A stretch of 32,660 nucleotides of DNA from Dongibacter bovis (GCA_902763085.1 CACWQW010000056.1:1-32660), one strand, 5' to 3'; shown: positions 7,581 through 14,926, counted from the stretch's first letter. Notes: generated by a model from the letters alone, not told the origin. Numbers and translations are program-made.

Positions 7581-7596
7581 GGGAGGGGGAGCGGAC

Positions 7597-8604
7597 ATGC
7601 ATATTCCTGAGAATTATCTGAGCCCGCAGACGTGCGCGGTGCTGGGGGCGGCGATGGTGCCGGTCTGGTATCTCGCCGTGCGCAAGGTGAAAGAGGAGGT
7701 CCCGCGCGAGCGGCTGCCGCTGCTCGGCGTGGGCGCGGCGTTCTCGTTCCTCGCGATGATGCTCAACGTGCCGCTGCCGGGCGGCACGACGGGTCATGCC
7801 GTGGGCGGCGTGCTGCTCGCGCTGCTCTTCGGCCCGTTCGGCGCGTGCCTGTCGGTGAGCACGGCGCTCTTCGTGCAGGCGCTCTTCTTCGGGGACGGCG
7901 GGATCCTCGCGTTCGGCGCGAATTGCTTCAACATGGCGTTCGTGCTGCCGTTCTCCGGCTGGGCGGCGGCGCGCGCCGTGCGCCGCGTGCTGCCCGCGCA
8001 TCCGCTCGTGGCGGCAGGCATCGGCGGCTACGTGGGCATCAATCTCGCAGCGCTCCTGGCGGCGATTGAGTTCGGCGTGCAGCCGCTGCTCTTCCACGAC
8101 GCGGCGGGGCAGGCGCTCTACTGCCCGTATCCGCTCTCCATTTCCATTCCCGCGATGATGGCGGGGCACCTGACGCTCTTCGGCCTCGCAGAGGTCGTGT
8201 TCACGACGGGCGTGCTCGCCTATCTGCGGCAGGCGGCGCCGGAGCTCGTGGCGGGCGCGCACGCGAGGGCGTCGCGCGCCGTCTACGGCCTGCTCGCGCT
8301 GCTCATCGCCGCGACGCCGCTCGGCCTGCTCGCGACGGGCACGGCGTGGGGCGAGTGGGGCGCGGATGAGATCGCGGAGACGGCGGACTTCGGCGCGCCG
8401 CTCGGCTATACGCCCGCGGGGCTCGCGGAGGGCTGGTCGCTCCCGGCGCTGCTGCCGGACTACACGGCGCCCGGTGTGCCGGAGGCGCTCGGCTACGTGC
8501 TCTGCGCGCTCTTCGGCACGGCGCTGCTTGTGATTTTCTTCAAGGTGCTGGCTTCGTTCAAGAAGCCGCACACGGACTATGGCACGCCGTCCACGGGGTG
8601 CTGA
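7597..8604 (+). CDS. cbiM: Cobalt/nickel ECF transporter substrate-binding component, CbiM/NikM with fused CbiN/NikN-like C-terminus
   Basis: The 335-residue membrane protein binds Co2+ or Ni2+ in the S-component of an energy-coupling-factor importer. It begins MHIPENYLSP, the family signature in which Met1 and His2 contribute to the metal site, which also fixes the start at 7597 behind GGGAGGGGG. The PLPGGTTGHAVGG stretch (near 58-70) supplies another metal-binding histidine. About six helices fill residues 1-225. Residues 240-335 hold two more helices around a soluble stretch (ADFGAPLGYTPAGL), as in NikM-NikN fusions. Metal choice between Co and Ni cannot be decided from sequence. Confidence 0.88.
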   Translation: MHIPENYLSPQTCAVLGAAMVPVWYLAVRKVKEEVPRERLPLLGVGAAFSFLAMMLNVPLPGGTTGHAVGGVLLALLFGPFGACLSVSTALFVQALFFGDGGILAFGANCFNMAFVLPFSGWAAARAVRRVLPAHPLVAAGIGGYVGINLAALLAAIEFGVQPLLFHDAAGQALYCPYPLSISIPAMMAGHLTLFGLAEVVFTTGVLAYLRQAAPELVAGAHARASRAVYGLLALLIAATPLGLLATGTAWGEWGADEIAETADFGAPLGYTPAGLAEGWSLPALLPDYTAPGVPEALGYVLCALFGTALLVIFFKVLASFKKPHTDYGTPSTGC

Positions 8605-8618
8605 AAGAGGCGGTTTCC

Positions 8619-9431
8619 ATGGAGCTTCCGGCGTGGGCCTGCGCGGAAGAAGACTACCATCCGACGAGAGACCGGGAGGCGTTCCTGTCCCGGTCTTTTT
8701 TGCGTATCATGGAGGCGCTCGCCGCGCTGCGGCTCAGCGGAGGGCGTGCGCGCACGTGGCCGCCGGAGGGCGTGCTCGCGCTGCTCGCCCTCTGGCTGCT
8801 CCTGACGGCGCTCGCTGCGGGGCTGCCGTTCCTCGCTGCGGAGCTCACGGCACTCTTTGTCGCGCTGATGCTGCTCGACGGGCGCTGCCTCCGCCGCGTG
8901 CTCGGCGCGTCGCTTGCGGCGTCGCTCGCCTCGCTGCTGCTCGTGGCGCCGGCCGTCGCGCTCGGCACGGGGCGCGCGCTGCTCCTGCCCGTGAAGACGT
9001 TCCTGAGCCTCGGCGCGGTGCTGCTCGCAGGAGAGACGGTGCCGTGGCACGCGCTCACGGGGGCGCTCGCGTCGCTGCGCGTGCCGCAGACGGCGATCTT
9101 CCTGCTCGACACGACGCTCCGGGGCATCTTCGTGCTCGGGCAGGAGGCGGGGGCGCTGCTCACGGCGCTGAAGCTCCGCTCCGTGGGGCACAACCGGAGG
9201 AAGCGGCGGGCGTCGGCGAGCATCGCCGGCACGCTCTTCCTGCGCGCGCACGTGCTCTCCGCGCAGACGTACGAGGCGATGGTGTGCCGCGGCTTCACGG
9301 GCGAGTATCCGCGCCGCCGCGCGGCAGACGACGGGCGCGCGCTGCCGCGCTGCCTGATGCTCCTCGCGGCGCTCCTGGAGCTTTTCTTGTTCCTCTGGCT
9401 GGAGGGCGCGCGTGCGCGCTGGGGGGTGTGA
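8619..9431 (+). CDS. cbiQ: ECF transporter transmembrane component CbiQ/NikQ
   Basis: This 270-residue EcfT-type protein couples ATP hydrolysis by CbiO to movement of CbiM. It has hydrophobic segments between residues 50 and 160 and again at the C-terminus, and the coupling-helix motif AMVCRGFTGEYP, which matches the Ala-Arg-Gly pattern of the family. A GTG at 8598 is also in frame, but AGAGG at 8606-8610 favours the ATG at 8619, 14 bp after the cbiM stop. Its stop overlaps the cbiO start by one base. Confidence 0.85.
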   Translation: MELPAWACAEEDYHPTRDREAFLSRSFLRIMEALAALRLSGGRARTWPPEGVLALLALWLLLTALAAGLPFLAAELTALFVALMLLDGRCLRRVLGASLAASLASLLLVAPAVALGTGRALLLPVKTFLSLGAVLLAGETVPWHALTGALASLRVPQTAIFLLDTTLRGIFVLGQEAGALLTALKLRSVGHNRRKRRASASIAGTLFLRAHVLSAQTYEAMVCRGFTGEYPRRRAADDGRALPRCLMLLAALLELFLFLWLEGARARWGV

Positions 9432-10105
9432 TGATGATCGAGCTGCAGGATGTCTGCTTTGCCTACGACGGCGTGCCGGCGCTCCGCCATGTGACGGCCA
9501 CGGTCGAAAAGGGGGAGACCGTCGCGCTGCTCGGGCCGAACGGCGCGGGGAAGTCGACGCTGCTGCGCCTCCTCAACGGGCTCGTGTTCCCCGAGATCGG
9601 GTGCTACCGCTTCGAGGGGGAGGAGATCACGGCGCGACGGCTGCGGGAGCACCGCTATGCGAAATGGTTCCACCAGCGCGTGGGCTTCGTCTGGCAGAAT
9701 CCCGCCGCGCAGCTCTTCTGCGCGAGCGTGCGCGAGGAGCTCGCCTTCGGCCCCGAGCAGATGGGCCTCCCCGCGGACGAGGTCCGGCGCCACGTCGACG
9801 ATGCGCTCGCGCTCTGCGGCATCGCGCACCTCGCGGAGCGCGCGCCCTACACGCTCTCAGGCGGTGAGCAGAAGCGGACGGCGATCGCGGCGATCCTCAC
9901 GATGAACCCCGCCGTCTGGACGCTTGACGAGCCGCTCGCCTCGCTCGACGAGGCGGGCGCCGCCTGGCTCACGGACTTCCTGCGCGCGCTCAAGCGGGCG
10001 GGCAAGACGGTGATTTTCTCGACGCATGACACGGCGCTCGCCGACGCGCTCGCAGGCGTCCGCTGGCAGTTCACGCCCGCGCGCGAGGTGCGCGTGGAGC
10101 GGTGA
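9431..10105 (+). CDS. cbiO: ECF transporter ATPase CbiO
   Basis: This 224-residue ABC ATPase powers the CbiMQO importer. It carries Walker A GPNGAGKS (K41), a Q-loop in VWQNPAAQLF, the LSGGEQKR signature, Walker B VWTLDEPLASLD and the switch histidine in FSTHD. It is shorter than the ~270-residue average, lacking most of the C-terminal tail, but all catalytic motifs are present. Two adjacent ATG codons (9431, 9434) are both usable. It is the last gene of the operon and is followed by a terminator at 10157. Confidence 0.9.
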   Translation: MMIELQDVCFAYDGVPALRHVTATVEKGETVALLGPNGAGKSTLLRLLNGLVFPEIGCYRFEGEEITARRLREHRYAKWFHQRVGFVWQNPAAQLFCASVREELAFGPEQMGLPADEVRRHVDDALALCGIAHLAERAPYTLSGGEQKRTAIAAILTMNPAVWTLDEPLASLDEAGAAWLTDFLRALKRAGKTVIFSTHDTALADALAGVRWQFTPAREVRVER

Positions 10106-10156
10106 GCGCGGCGCGGATCGGTCCGTGTTTGATCCGCCGCACGTCGCGGGGATTTT

Positions 10157-10179
10157 AGCGGCTGGAAGGCCGCTTTTTT
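10157..10179 (+). terminator. Intrinsic terminator of the cbi operon
   Basis: AGCGGC (10157-10162) pairs with GCCGCT (10169-10174) around a 6-nt loop, followed by a T-run. Confidence 0.8.
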
Positions 10180-10181
10180 CT

Positions 10182-10209
10182 TTTGCCAGAGCGCGGCGCG
10201 TGTTATAAT
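10182..10209 (+). promoter_or_regulatory. Promoter of the HAD phosphatase gene
   Basis: TATAAT at 10204-10209 is preceded by TG one base upstream (extended -10). A weak -35 (TTTGCC, 10182-10187) lies 16 bp away. Confidence 0.5.
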
Positions 10210-10268
10210 GAGGCGTGACGTGATATGGGCGGCGCTCGCTCGCCGCGGGTGCAGACAGGGGAGACTAT

Positions 10269-11075
10269 ATGATTAAGATGATTTTTTCCGATATGGACGG
10301 CACGCTGCTCGACGGCAGGGGAGCGCTGCCGGATTGGTTCGATGCGCTCGCGGCGGAGCTCGCGCAGCGCGGTGTGCAGTTCGTGCCCGCGAGCGGGCGG
10401 CAGTATTTCTCCCTCGCCGACACGTTTTCCCGCTACCGCGCGCAGTTCATCTTCCTCGCGGAGAACGGCACGAACGTCGTCTATCACGGGGAGACGATCT
10501 TCAAGTTCCCGATGGACCGCCAGGCGGCCGTCGCCATGCTCGAGGAGGTCCACGCGGCGGACCCCGGCATCTTCTGCGTGCTCTGCGGGCTCAAGGACGC
10601 CTATGCGCTCGCGTCGCAGCAACTGCCGGAAAATGTCGCCGAGCTGCACAAATACTACACGCACGCCTCCTGGGTGCCCTCGTTTTCTGCGGTGGACGAT
10701 GAATGCATCAAGGTCTCGTTCTACGACGTGACGGCGCACTCCAAGGAGCGCATCGAGCCGCTCACCACGAAATGGCGCACGTCGCAGCAGGTCGTGCTAT
10801 CGAGCGACTACTGGCTCGATGTCATGGCGCCCGGCGCGAGCAAGGGCGTCGCCGTGCGCGCGCTGCAGGAGCAGTTCGGCGTCCGGCCGGAGGAGTGCGC
10901 GGCGTTCGGCGACTACCTCAACGACGTCGAGATGCTCAAGGCCGTCGGCGCGAGCTTCGCGATGGCGAACGCGCACCCGGACGTCAAGGCGGTCGCGCGC
11001 TACGAGACCGCGAGCAACGACGAGGGCGGCGTCCGCGCCGGCATCCGTCGGCTCGAGGAGATGAGATTGATCTGA
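10269..11075 (+). CDS. HAD-superfamily Cof-type phosphatase
   Basis: The 268-residue cytosolic hydrolase has the HAD nucleophile motif DMDGTLLD (D8, D10), motif II in PASGRQY (Ser43), a C2-type cap in the middle, the lysine in GASKGVAV, and GDYLNDVEML as motif IV. This layout is that of the Cof/YbjI group, which dephosphorylates sugar phosphates, FMN or pyridoxal phosphate. The substrate cannot be assigned. GGGGA is well placed before the ATG. The gene is flanked by its own promoter and a terminator. Confidence 0.85.
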   Translation: MIKMIFSDMDGTLLDGRGALPDWFDALAAELAQRGVQFVPASGRQYFSLADTFSRYRAQFIFLAENGTNVVYHGETIFKFPMDRQAAVAMLEEVHAADPGIFCVLCGLKDAYALASQQLPENVAELHKYYTHASWVPSFSAVDDECIKVSFYDVTAHSKERIEPLTTKWRTSQQVVLSSDYWLDVMAPGASKGVAVRALQEQFGVRPEECAAFGDYLNDVEMLKAVGASFAMANAHPDVKAVARYETASNDEGGVRAGIRRLEEMRLI

Positions 11076-11078
11076 AGG

Positions 11079-11112
11079 CAGCCGGGAACGCGTGTTTCCG
11101 GCTGTTTGCTTT
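11079..11112 (+). terminator. Terminator after the HAD gene
   Basis: CAGCCGG (11079-11085) pairs with CCGGCTG (11098-11104), extended inward by several A-T, G-C and G-U pairs. TTTGCTTT follows. Confidence 0.7.
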
Positions 11113-11186
11113 GGGAGCAATGTTCGTTCGGTTGCTCTGGGTGCACGGAGGCGCCGCGCGGGCGGCAGGCAAGAGGAGGATTTGGG

Positions 11187-12038
11187 ATGAAACTCGACTA
11201 TCACATGCATTTTGAGAAAGGCTCGTACGATGAGGAATGGGCGGAGGGATTTTTCGAGGCGGCGCAGCGGCGCGGCCTCGATGAAATCGGCATCAGCGAG
11301 CACAGCCACACGTTCCCCGAATTCCGGGAGCTCTACTACCACGACCTCATCCTCGACGACAGCTTCATCGGCAAATTTCAGCAGAAATGGCTGCAGTCGA
11401 ACAAGTTCAAGTACACGCTCGACGATTACTTCCGCTTCATGGAGAAGCTGCGGCGGCGTCACCCCACCGTCAAGACGGGCATCGAGGTCTGCAACTTCGA
11501 GCAGCAGGAGAAGGTGCGCGACATCCTGCGGGACTATCCGTTCGACTACATCATCGGCTCCGTGCATTTCCTGCGCGGCTGGGCGTATGACTCCGCGGAG
11601 ATCAAGGCGGAGTGGGACCGCCATCCGCTCGAGGAAATCTACGAGTGGTACGCCGAGGAGGTGGAGAAGCTCGCGGCGAGCGGGCTCTACGACGTGCTCG
11701 GCCATCCGTTCAACATCCGCCTGTTCCGCTACCTGCCGGACTTCGACGTGACGCCGTACCTCACGCGCGTCGCGCGCGCGATGGCGAAAGCGCACATGGC
11801 GGTCGACGTCAACACGGGCACGTACTACCGCTATCCCATCCAGGAGATCTCGCCCTATCCCGACTTCATGCGCGTGGCAGCGCACTACGACCTGCCGATC
11901 ATCACCTCCTCCGACGCGCACAAGCCGGAGGACTGCGGCGCGTATAACGACGAGGCCGTCGCCTACGTCCGGGACTTCGGCTACACGCACCTCCTGCATT
12001 TCGAGCAGCGCCGGCGCACGGAAGTGCCGCTCGGCTGA
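11187..12038 (+). CDS. hisK: PHP-domain phosphoesterase, histidinol-phosphatase type
   Basis: The 283-residue protein shows PHP metal-site motifs in order: YHMHFEKGS at the N-terminus, ISEHSH near residue 33-38, GIEVCNFE, IIGSVHFLRGW, DVLGHPFNIRLF, VDVNTGTYYR and ITSSDAHKPEDCG. This set matches the HisK/HisJ histidinol-phosphatase branch, the penultimate step of histidine synthesis, although no other his gene is nearby, so another phosphate ester is possible. AGAGGAGGA at 11172-11180 selects the ATG at 11187. It follows the HAD gene after that gene's terminator. Confidence 0.75.
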   Translation: MKLDYHMHFEKGSYDEEWAEGFFEAAQRRGLDEIGISEHSHTFPEFRELYYHDLILDDSFIGKFQQKWLQSNKFKYTLDDYFRFMEKLRRRHPTVKTGIEVCNFEQQEKVRDILRDYPFDYIIGSVHFLRGWAYDSAEIKAEWDRHPLEEIYEWYAEEVEKLAASGLYDVLGHPFNIRLFRYLPDFDVTPYLTRVARAMAKAHMAVDVNTGTYYRYPIQEISPYPDFMRVAAHYDLPIITSSDAHKPEDCGAYNDEAVAYVRDFGYTHLLHFEQRRRTEVPLG

Positions 12039-12125
12039 CGCTCTGCGGATCTCAGGAAATGCGAAGAAAGACGCTGAGAAAAATTGTACATAATTAGGCT
12101 ACAATAGAAAATAATTCAAAAATCG

Positions 12126-12154
12126 TTGACAAAATCCGAAGGATGAAATATAAT
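12126..12154 (+). promoter_or_regulatory. Perfect-consensus sigma-70 promoter
   Basis: TTGACA (12126-12131), 17-bp spacer, TATAAT (12149-12154), inside a markedly A+T-rich stretch (about 12060-12180). It is the best promoter in the window. Transcription should start near 12161. Confidence 0.9.
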
Positions 12155-12390
12155 ACAATCAAAGAGAAGGAAAAGGGATTCCCGCTACGGGAGGCCTTCT
12201 CGAGAAGGAAAGTGAAATGTAGTACAAAGGTCGTAATCGGATTTCTACATCATGCACTTGATTTTCAGGTGACGATTTCCGATAATACTTGCAAAGGAAC
12301 GGCATCCGCTGGATGACCGGGAACGTGGTCTGGAAGAGACTGAGGAGGGTCATTCCGGATGGCCCAGCAAGTAATAAGGAGAGTCACATC

Positions 12391-12621
12391 ATGAAAGTCA
12401 AAGTTTATTCCCAGTGGATGGAAGAAGTCAAAGTTTCCGTCCGTACGAAGCAGTTCACCAAGGCAGCAAGGCTGATGGGACATCGCGATTTCGCCAGCTT
12501 TGCCGCTGTAGATGACAGGGTCGGCCGTCATCGGAAGACCGCAAAATCTTCCGATCAGCAGGCAGTAGCGGAGTGGCTCGATCGCCGTGTCGTTGGGAAA
12601 GTGAACGAAGGGGCTGCATGA
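12391..12621 (+). CDS. Small open frame inside the candidate RNA (doubtful)
   Basis: A 76-residue frame begins at an ATG preceded by TAAGGAGA at good distance, so translation is possible. The product is basic, soluble and unlike anything I recognise. Its third positions are only a little over half G/C, against a far stronger bias in neighbouring genes, and an internal 12-nt direct repeat (12395-12406, 12425-12436) recurs at a 30-nt interval. It may be a leader-type or host-specific small protein, or an accident within a structured RNA. Confidence 0.25.
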   Translation: MKVKVYSQWMEEVKVSVRTKQFTKAARLMGHRDFASFAAVDDRVGRHRKTAKSSDQQAVAEWLDRRVVGKVNEGAA

Positions 12622-12731
12622 TGTGAAATGCCATGCAGGAAGACGGCTGTGGAAGCTGGTCTTGAACATGTGGAAGTACACCCTTCCCACCGTGTGAATG
12701 CAGGCAATAGATGAGGATCGTTCCTGACAGC

Positions 12732-12775
12732 GAGAGACCGCCATGCGAAAGTTCGCATGGCGGTCTCTCATTTTT
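12732..12775 (+). terminator. Strong intrinsic terminator
   Basis: A perfect 16-bp stem pairs 12732-12747 with 12754-12769 around a 6-nt loop (18 bp if the loop closes to 2 nt), followed by ATTTTT. It closes the transcription unit that starts near 12161. Confidence 0.92.
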
Positions 12776-12836
12776 GCGTGGGTGTTTTGCGTGGGCGTTT
12801 TGTGTGGATGTTTTGCGTGGATGTTTTGCGTGGGGA
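12772..12836 (+). repeat. 13-bp tandem repeat, five copies
   Basis: Units start at 12772, 12785, 12798, 12811 and 12824, each close to TTTTGCGTGGRTG. The first unit begins in the T-run of the terminator. The rest of the gap up to 12970 shows no gene or signal that I can support. Confidence 0.9.
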
Positions 12837-12970
12837 GCTGCGCGCGGAGGCTTTCGTGCAGAGCTTTCCGCGCGGGGCGTTTCCTGGCTGCGGCACGGAG
12901 ATGCGGGCACGGCGCGTGCTCACGTGCGGGGGCGAGGCTATGGGTGAGATGGCGCCGCTCCTCAGAGAAA

Positions 12971-13011
12971 CAGAAAGGGCGGAGGCGCTGCCTTTGGCAG
13001 CACCTCCGCCC
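12971..13011 (-). terminator. Terminator of the DUF1858 gene
   Basis: On the minus strand a 16-bp stem (13011-12996 with 12992-12977, one G-U pair, 3-nt loop) is followed by TTTCTGTTT. It starts about 20 bp past the stop codon. Confidence 0.85.
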
Positions 13012-13031
13012 TGATGTTCCTTACGCGGGAA

Positions 13032-13235
13032 TCACTCCGCGGCGCCGACGCAGTCGTTGAGGCCCTGGATGAGGGCGTCGACATCGATGCCGTGCGCGAG
13101 CGCGCCCTGCTCGATGTTCTCGAAATGCGCCGCTGCGCAGCCGAGGCAGCCCATGCCGGCGCTCATGAAAACTTCCGCCGTATCCGGATATTTCTGGACG
13201 ACTTCGAGGATGCTCATATCTTTCGTAATTGCCAT
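13032..13235 (-). CDS. DUF1858 domain protein
   Basis: This 67-residue protein matches the small DUF1858 family, often found with hybrid-cluster proteins: a short helical domain (ITKDMSILEVVQKYPDTAEVFMSAGMGCLGC) ending in a CxxC pair (C30, C33) followed by AAAHFENIEQGALAHGIDVDALIQ. A role in metal or redox chemistry is plausible but unproven. The frame is open upstream, but AGGAGG directly upstream (13243-13248) sets the ATG at 13235. It is a single gene with its own promoter and terminator. Confidence 0.85.
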   Translation of the reverse strand: MAITKDMSILEVVQKYPDTAEVFMSAGMGCLGCAAAHFENIEQGALAHGIDVDALIQGLNDCVGAAE

Positions 13236-13311
13236 GTCAAAAACCTCCTGACAAATCGTTCTGATCGATGAGATGGGAAAACCCGCCTGGGGTACCTTCC
13301 ATCTGTTTGGC

Positions 13312-13320
13312 ATTATAGCA
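13312..13320 (-). promoter_or_regulatory. Extended -10 promoter of the DUF1858 gene
   Basis: On the minus strand TGC is followed by TATAAT (13317-13312). No good -35 is seen. The leader would be about 70 nt. Confidence 0.5.
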
Positions 13321-13363
13321 TAGAATCCCGTGCATTTCACTAACAAATGTTACAGATAGGGCG

Positions 13364-13762
13364 TCAGGTGCTTTGGATATGCAGTTCGCGGCAGAGTGCG
13401 TTTTGCAGGACACTTGAGAAATTGATGTTGTTCGCTTTCGCAAGATTGTTCAGCCAGGCAGGGATCGAGAGCGTCTTCTTGACCGCCTTGGCATTGTACT
13501 TCTTGTCGTAGGCGAGCTGGTCGAAAGGGACGACCATGAGGAACTGGCGTCCCTCCGGGTGCAGTGCTGCCGGGTCGGAGGGGGCGGGATAGTTTTTCGG
13601 CGCGGTGCCCTCGAGGTAAAGGCCGATGGCCTCTTGTGCCATCGAGAGCGCTTCTGCGAGCGTGTCGCCCTGTGTCCCGCAGCCAGGCAAATCAGGGAAA
13701 AGCACGGAGTAACCGACGTCTTCCGGCTCGAAGATCGCTGGATAGAAGCGGGTCGTCGTCAT
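13364..13762 (-). CDS. hicB: HicB-family antitoxin
   Basis: The 132-residue protein has the HicB partial RNase-H-like domain (RFYPAIFEPEDVGYSVLFPDLPGCGTQGDTLAEALSMAQEAI) and a C-terminal segment (KTLSIPAWLNNLAKANNINFSSVLQNAL) that looks like a ribbon-helix-helix DNA-binding domain. It should neutralise HicA and repress the operon. An ATG at 13771 is also in frame, but GAAAGG abuts it, so the ATG at 13762 with 9-bp spacing is preferred. It is downstream of hicA by 19 bp. Confidence 0.9.
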   Translation of the reverse strand: MTTTRFYPAIFEPEDVGYSVLFPDLPGCGTQGDTLAEALSMAQEAIGLYLEGTAPKNYPAPSDPAALHPEGRQFLMVVPFDQLAYDKKYNAKAVKKTLSIPAWLNNLAKANNINFSSVLQNALCRELHIQST

Positions 13763-13781
13763 GGCAATCATCCTTTCGCTG

Positions 13782-13973
13782 TCATTTCAGGCCAGCCTGC
13801 TTGAGGATGGCTTGTTCCAGTCCCTTCTTGAGTTCTTTTGCGTGCAGTGGGACGATGACTGTGGTTTGCGTTTTTGCGTTGAAGAGCTTTTGGTGCGAGC
13901 CGTTGTTGCTCTTGATGCGGACGAAGCCGTTTTTCTTGAGCAGGCGAATCATAGCGGCGGGCGTGAGGGGCAT
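13782..13973 (-). CDS. hicA: HicA-family toxin (mRNA interferase)
   Basis: The 63-residue protein has the compact HicA fold: MIRLLKKNGFVRIKSNNGSHQKLFN with the catalytic histidine at H27, then TTVIVPLHAKELKKGLEQAILKQAGL. It would cleave mRNA when free of HicB. AAAGGAGGAG precedes the start. Codon use is noticeably more A+T-rich than the surrounding genes, as expected for a mobile toxin-antitoxin module. Confidence 0.92.
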   Translation of the reverse strand: MPLTPAAMIRLLKKNGFVRIKSNNGSHQKLFNAKTQTTVIVPLHAKELKKGLEQAILKQAGLK

Positions 13974-13996
13974 AGGGGATCTCCTCCTTTGGCATC

Positions 13997-14021
13997 ATTA
14001 TAACACGTAATGATACGTAAT
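13997..14021 (-). promoter_or_regulatory. hicAB promoter with repeated operator-like motif
   Basis: On the minus strand a TATAAT (14002-13997) lies just downstream of two copies of ATTACGT (14021-14015 and 14011-14005), spaced 10 bp apart, one helical turn. These are good candidates for HicB binding sites. Confidence 0.5.
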
Positions 14022-14107
14022 AAAAGGCCTCAAAGAACGGGGTGGAAATTTCCTTCCATCCGCGTTAGAATAAGGAGGACATGATTGCGTGACAGGAGTG
14101 ATGGTTC

Positions 14108-14911
14108 TTGGGTCTTGTGGTTGGGACGGTCTTCGGGCTGCCCGTTTATACGTATGGGATCGTCGTGCTCGCGGCGGTGCTGCTCGGCGCGGGCGTCGCG
14201 TGGGGGAACGTGCGCCTGCATCATGAGCCGACGGGGCCGCTGCTCGACCTCCTGCTCTGGGGACTGCCGCTCGCGCTCGTCTGCGGCAGGCTCGGGTTCG
14301 TGCTGCACCATCTCGATCGCTATACGAACCATCTCCTCGATGTCTTCTGCGTCACGCAGGGCGGGCTCTCCTTCTACGGCGGGATGCTCGGCTTCTTCCT
14401 CGCGGTCTGTGCGTACAGCCTCATCCACGGCGCGAGCGCCTGGCACTGGCTCGACCTGCTCGTGCCGGCGCTGCTCATCGCGCTCGCCGTACACGAGCTC
14501 GGCATCTTCGGCATGCAGCTCACGATGGGCTCGCCGTTCCCCGCGGACATGCCGAACGACCACACGCTTGCGGAATACATCGAGTACCGCTACCGGCCGA
14601 TGGGATTCGAGAACATGCTCTATTTCTTCCCCGTCGCGCTCTATCAGGCGGGGCTGCAGCTCGCGCTCTTCCTCGTCATCGCGCTCGTCGCGTTCGTCGA
14701 CGGGCGGCTGCTGCACCGGCTGCAGCCGGGCTGCCTCTTCCTGCTGGGGCTCGGCGGCGCGGCGGCGATCCGGCTCGGCTGCGGGTTCTTCTACCTGCAC
14801 TCGGATCCTGGCAGTGTGCTGCCGCTCGGGCGCCTGCTCTCCGGCGGGACGCTGCTCGCGGCGGCAGCGCTTTTCGTCTATCGGAGCCGCGCGCGGCAAG
14901 GGCTCTTTTGA
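14108..14911 (+). CDS. Lgt-like membrane protein (diverged prolipoprotein diacylglyceryl transferase family)
   Basis: The 267-residue, seven-helix protein follows the Lgt plan: an N-terminal YTYGIVVLAAV helix, CGRLGFVLHHLDRY, and the QGGLSFYGGMLGFFLAV motif typical of Lgt. In the region where Lgt has its invariant GRxGNFxNxE, this protein reads HELGIFGMQLTMG, so the key arginine, asparagine and glutamate are absent. It is therefore likely not the housekeeping Lgt and may act on another substrate. The TTG at 14108 is chosen because ACAGGAG lies about 10 bp upstream; an ATG at 14101 is out of frame. It forms a pair with the deacetylase that follows. Confidence 0.65.
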   Translation: MGLVVGTVFGLPVYTYGIVVLAAVLLGAGVAWGNVRLHHEPTGPLLDLLLWGLPLALVCGRLGFVLHHLDRYTNHLLDVFCVTQGGLSFYGGMLGFFLAVCAYSLIHGASAWHWLDLLVPALLIALAVHELGIFGMQLTMGSPFPADMPNDHTLAEYIEYRYRPMGFENMLYFFPVALYQAGLQLALFLVIALVAFVDGRLLHRLQPGCLFLLGLGGAAAIRLGCGFFYLHSDPGSVLPLGRLLSGGTLLAAAALFVYRSRARQGLF

Positions 14912-14926
14912 TAAGGAGGAATCTTC

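Larger units (their letters stand above)
12161..12775 (+). ncRNA. Candidate large structured RNA (~615 nt)
   Basis: The transcript between the consensus promoter and the terminator at 12732 lacks a convincing gene but is dense in self-complementary segments. Examples: 12181-12184 with 12188-12191; 12236-12241 with 12278-12283 enclosing a 6-bp hairpin at 12255-12271; 12217-12222 with 12245-12250, which would be a pseudoknot with that helix; 12303-12307 with 12311-12315; 12313-12318 with 12348-12353; 12530-12538 with 12547-12555 (9 bp perfect); 12614-12620 with 12632-12638; 12640-12644 with 12659-12663. Base composition is lower in GC and lacks the GC3 bias of local genes. I considered and could not match tmRNA, RNase P RNA, 6S and SRP RNA. 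Size is in the range of OLE, ROOL and GOLLD RNAs, but I cannot assign it to any of them. A 76-codon frame lies inside. Confidence 0.5.

Noticed and set aside
7450..7596. Cobalamin or NiCo riboswitch before cbiM
   Set aside because: The leader is short, and conserved B12-box or NiCo multi-stem features are not visible. Only one hairpin is supported.
12161..12775. tmRNA, RNase P RNA, 6S RNA or SRP RNA
   Set aside because: The conserved landmarks (tRNA-like end, the GAGGAAAGUCC-type core, large open bulge, SRP domain IV hairpin) are not found.
12772..12836. Iteron-type plasmid origin
   Set aside because: The 13-bp units are short, there is no replication gene nearby, and all surroundings are chromosomal.
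14101..14103. ATG as start of the Lgt-like gene
   Set aside because: It is out of frame with the Lgt-like coding sequence; the TTG at 14108 is in frame and has a ribosome-binding site.
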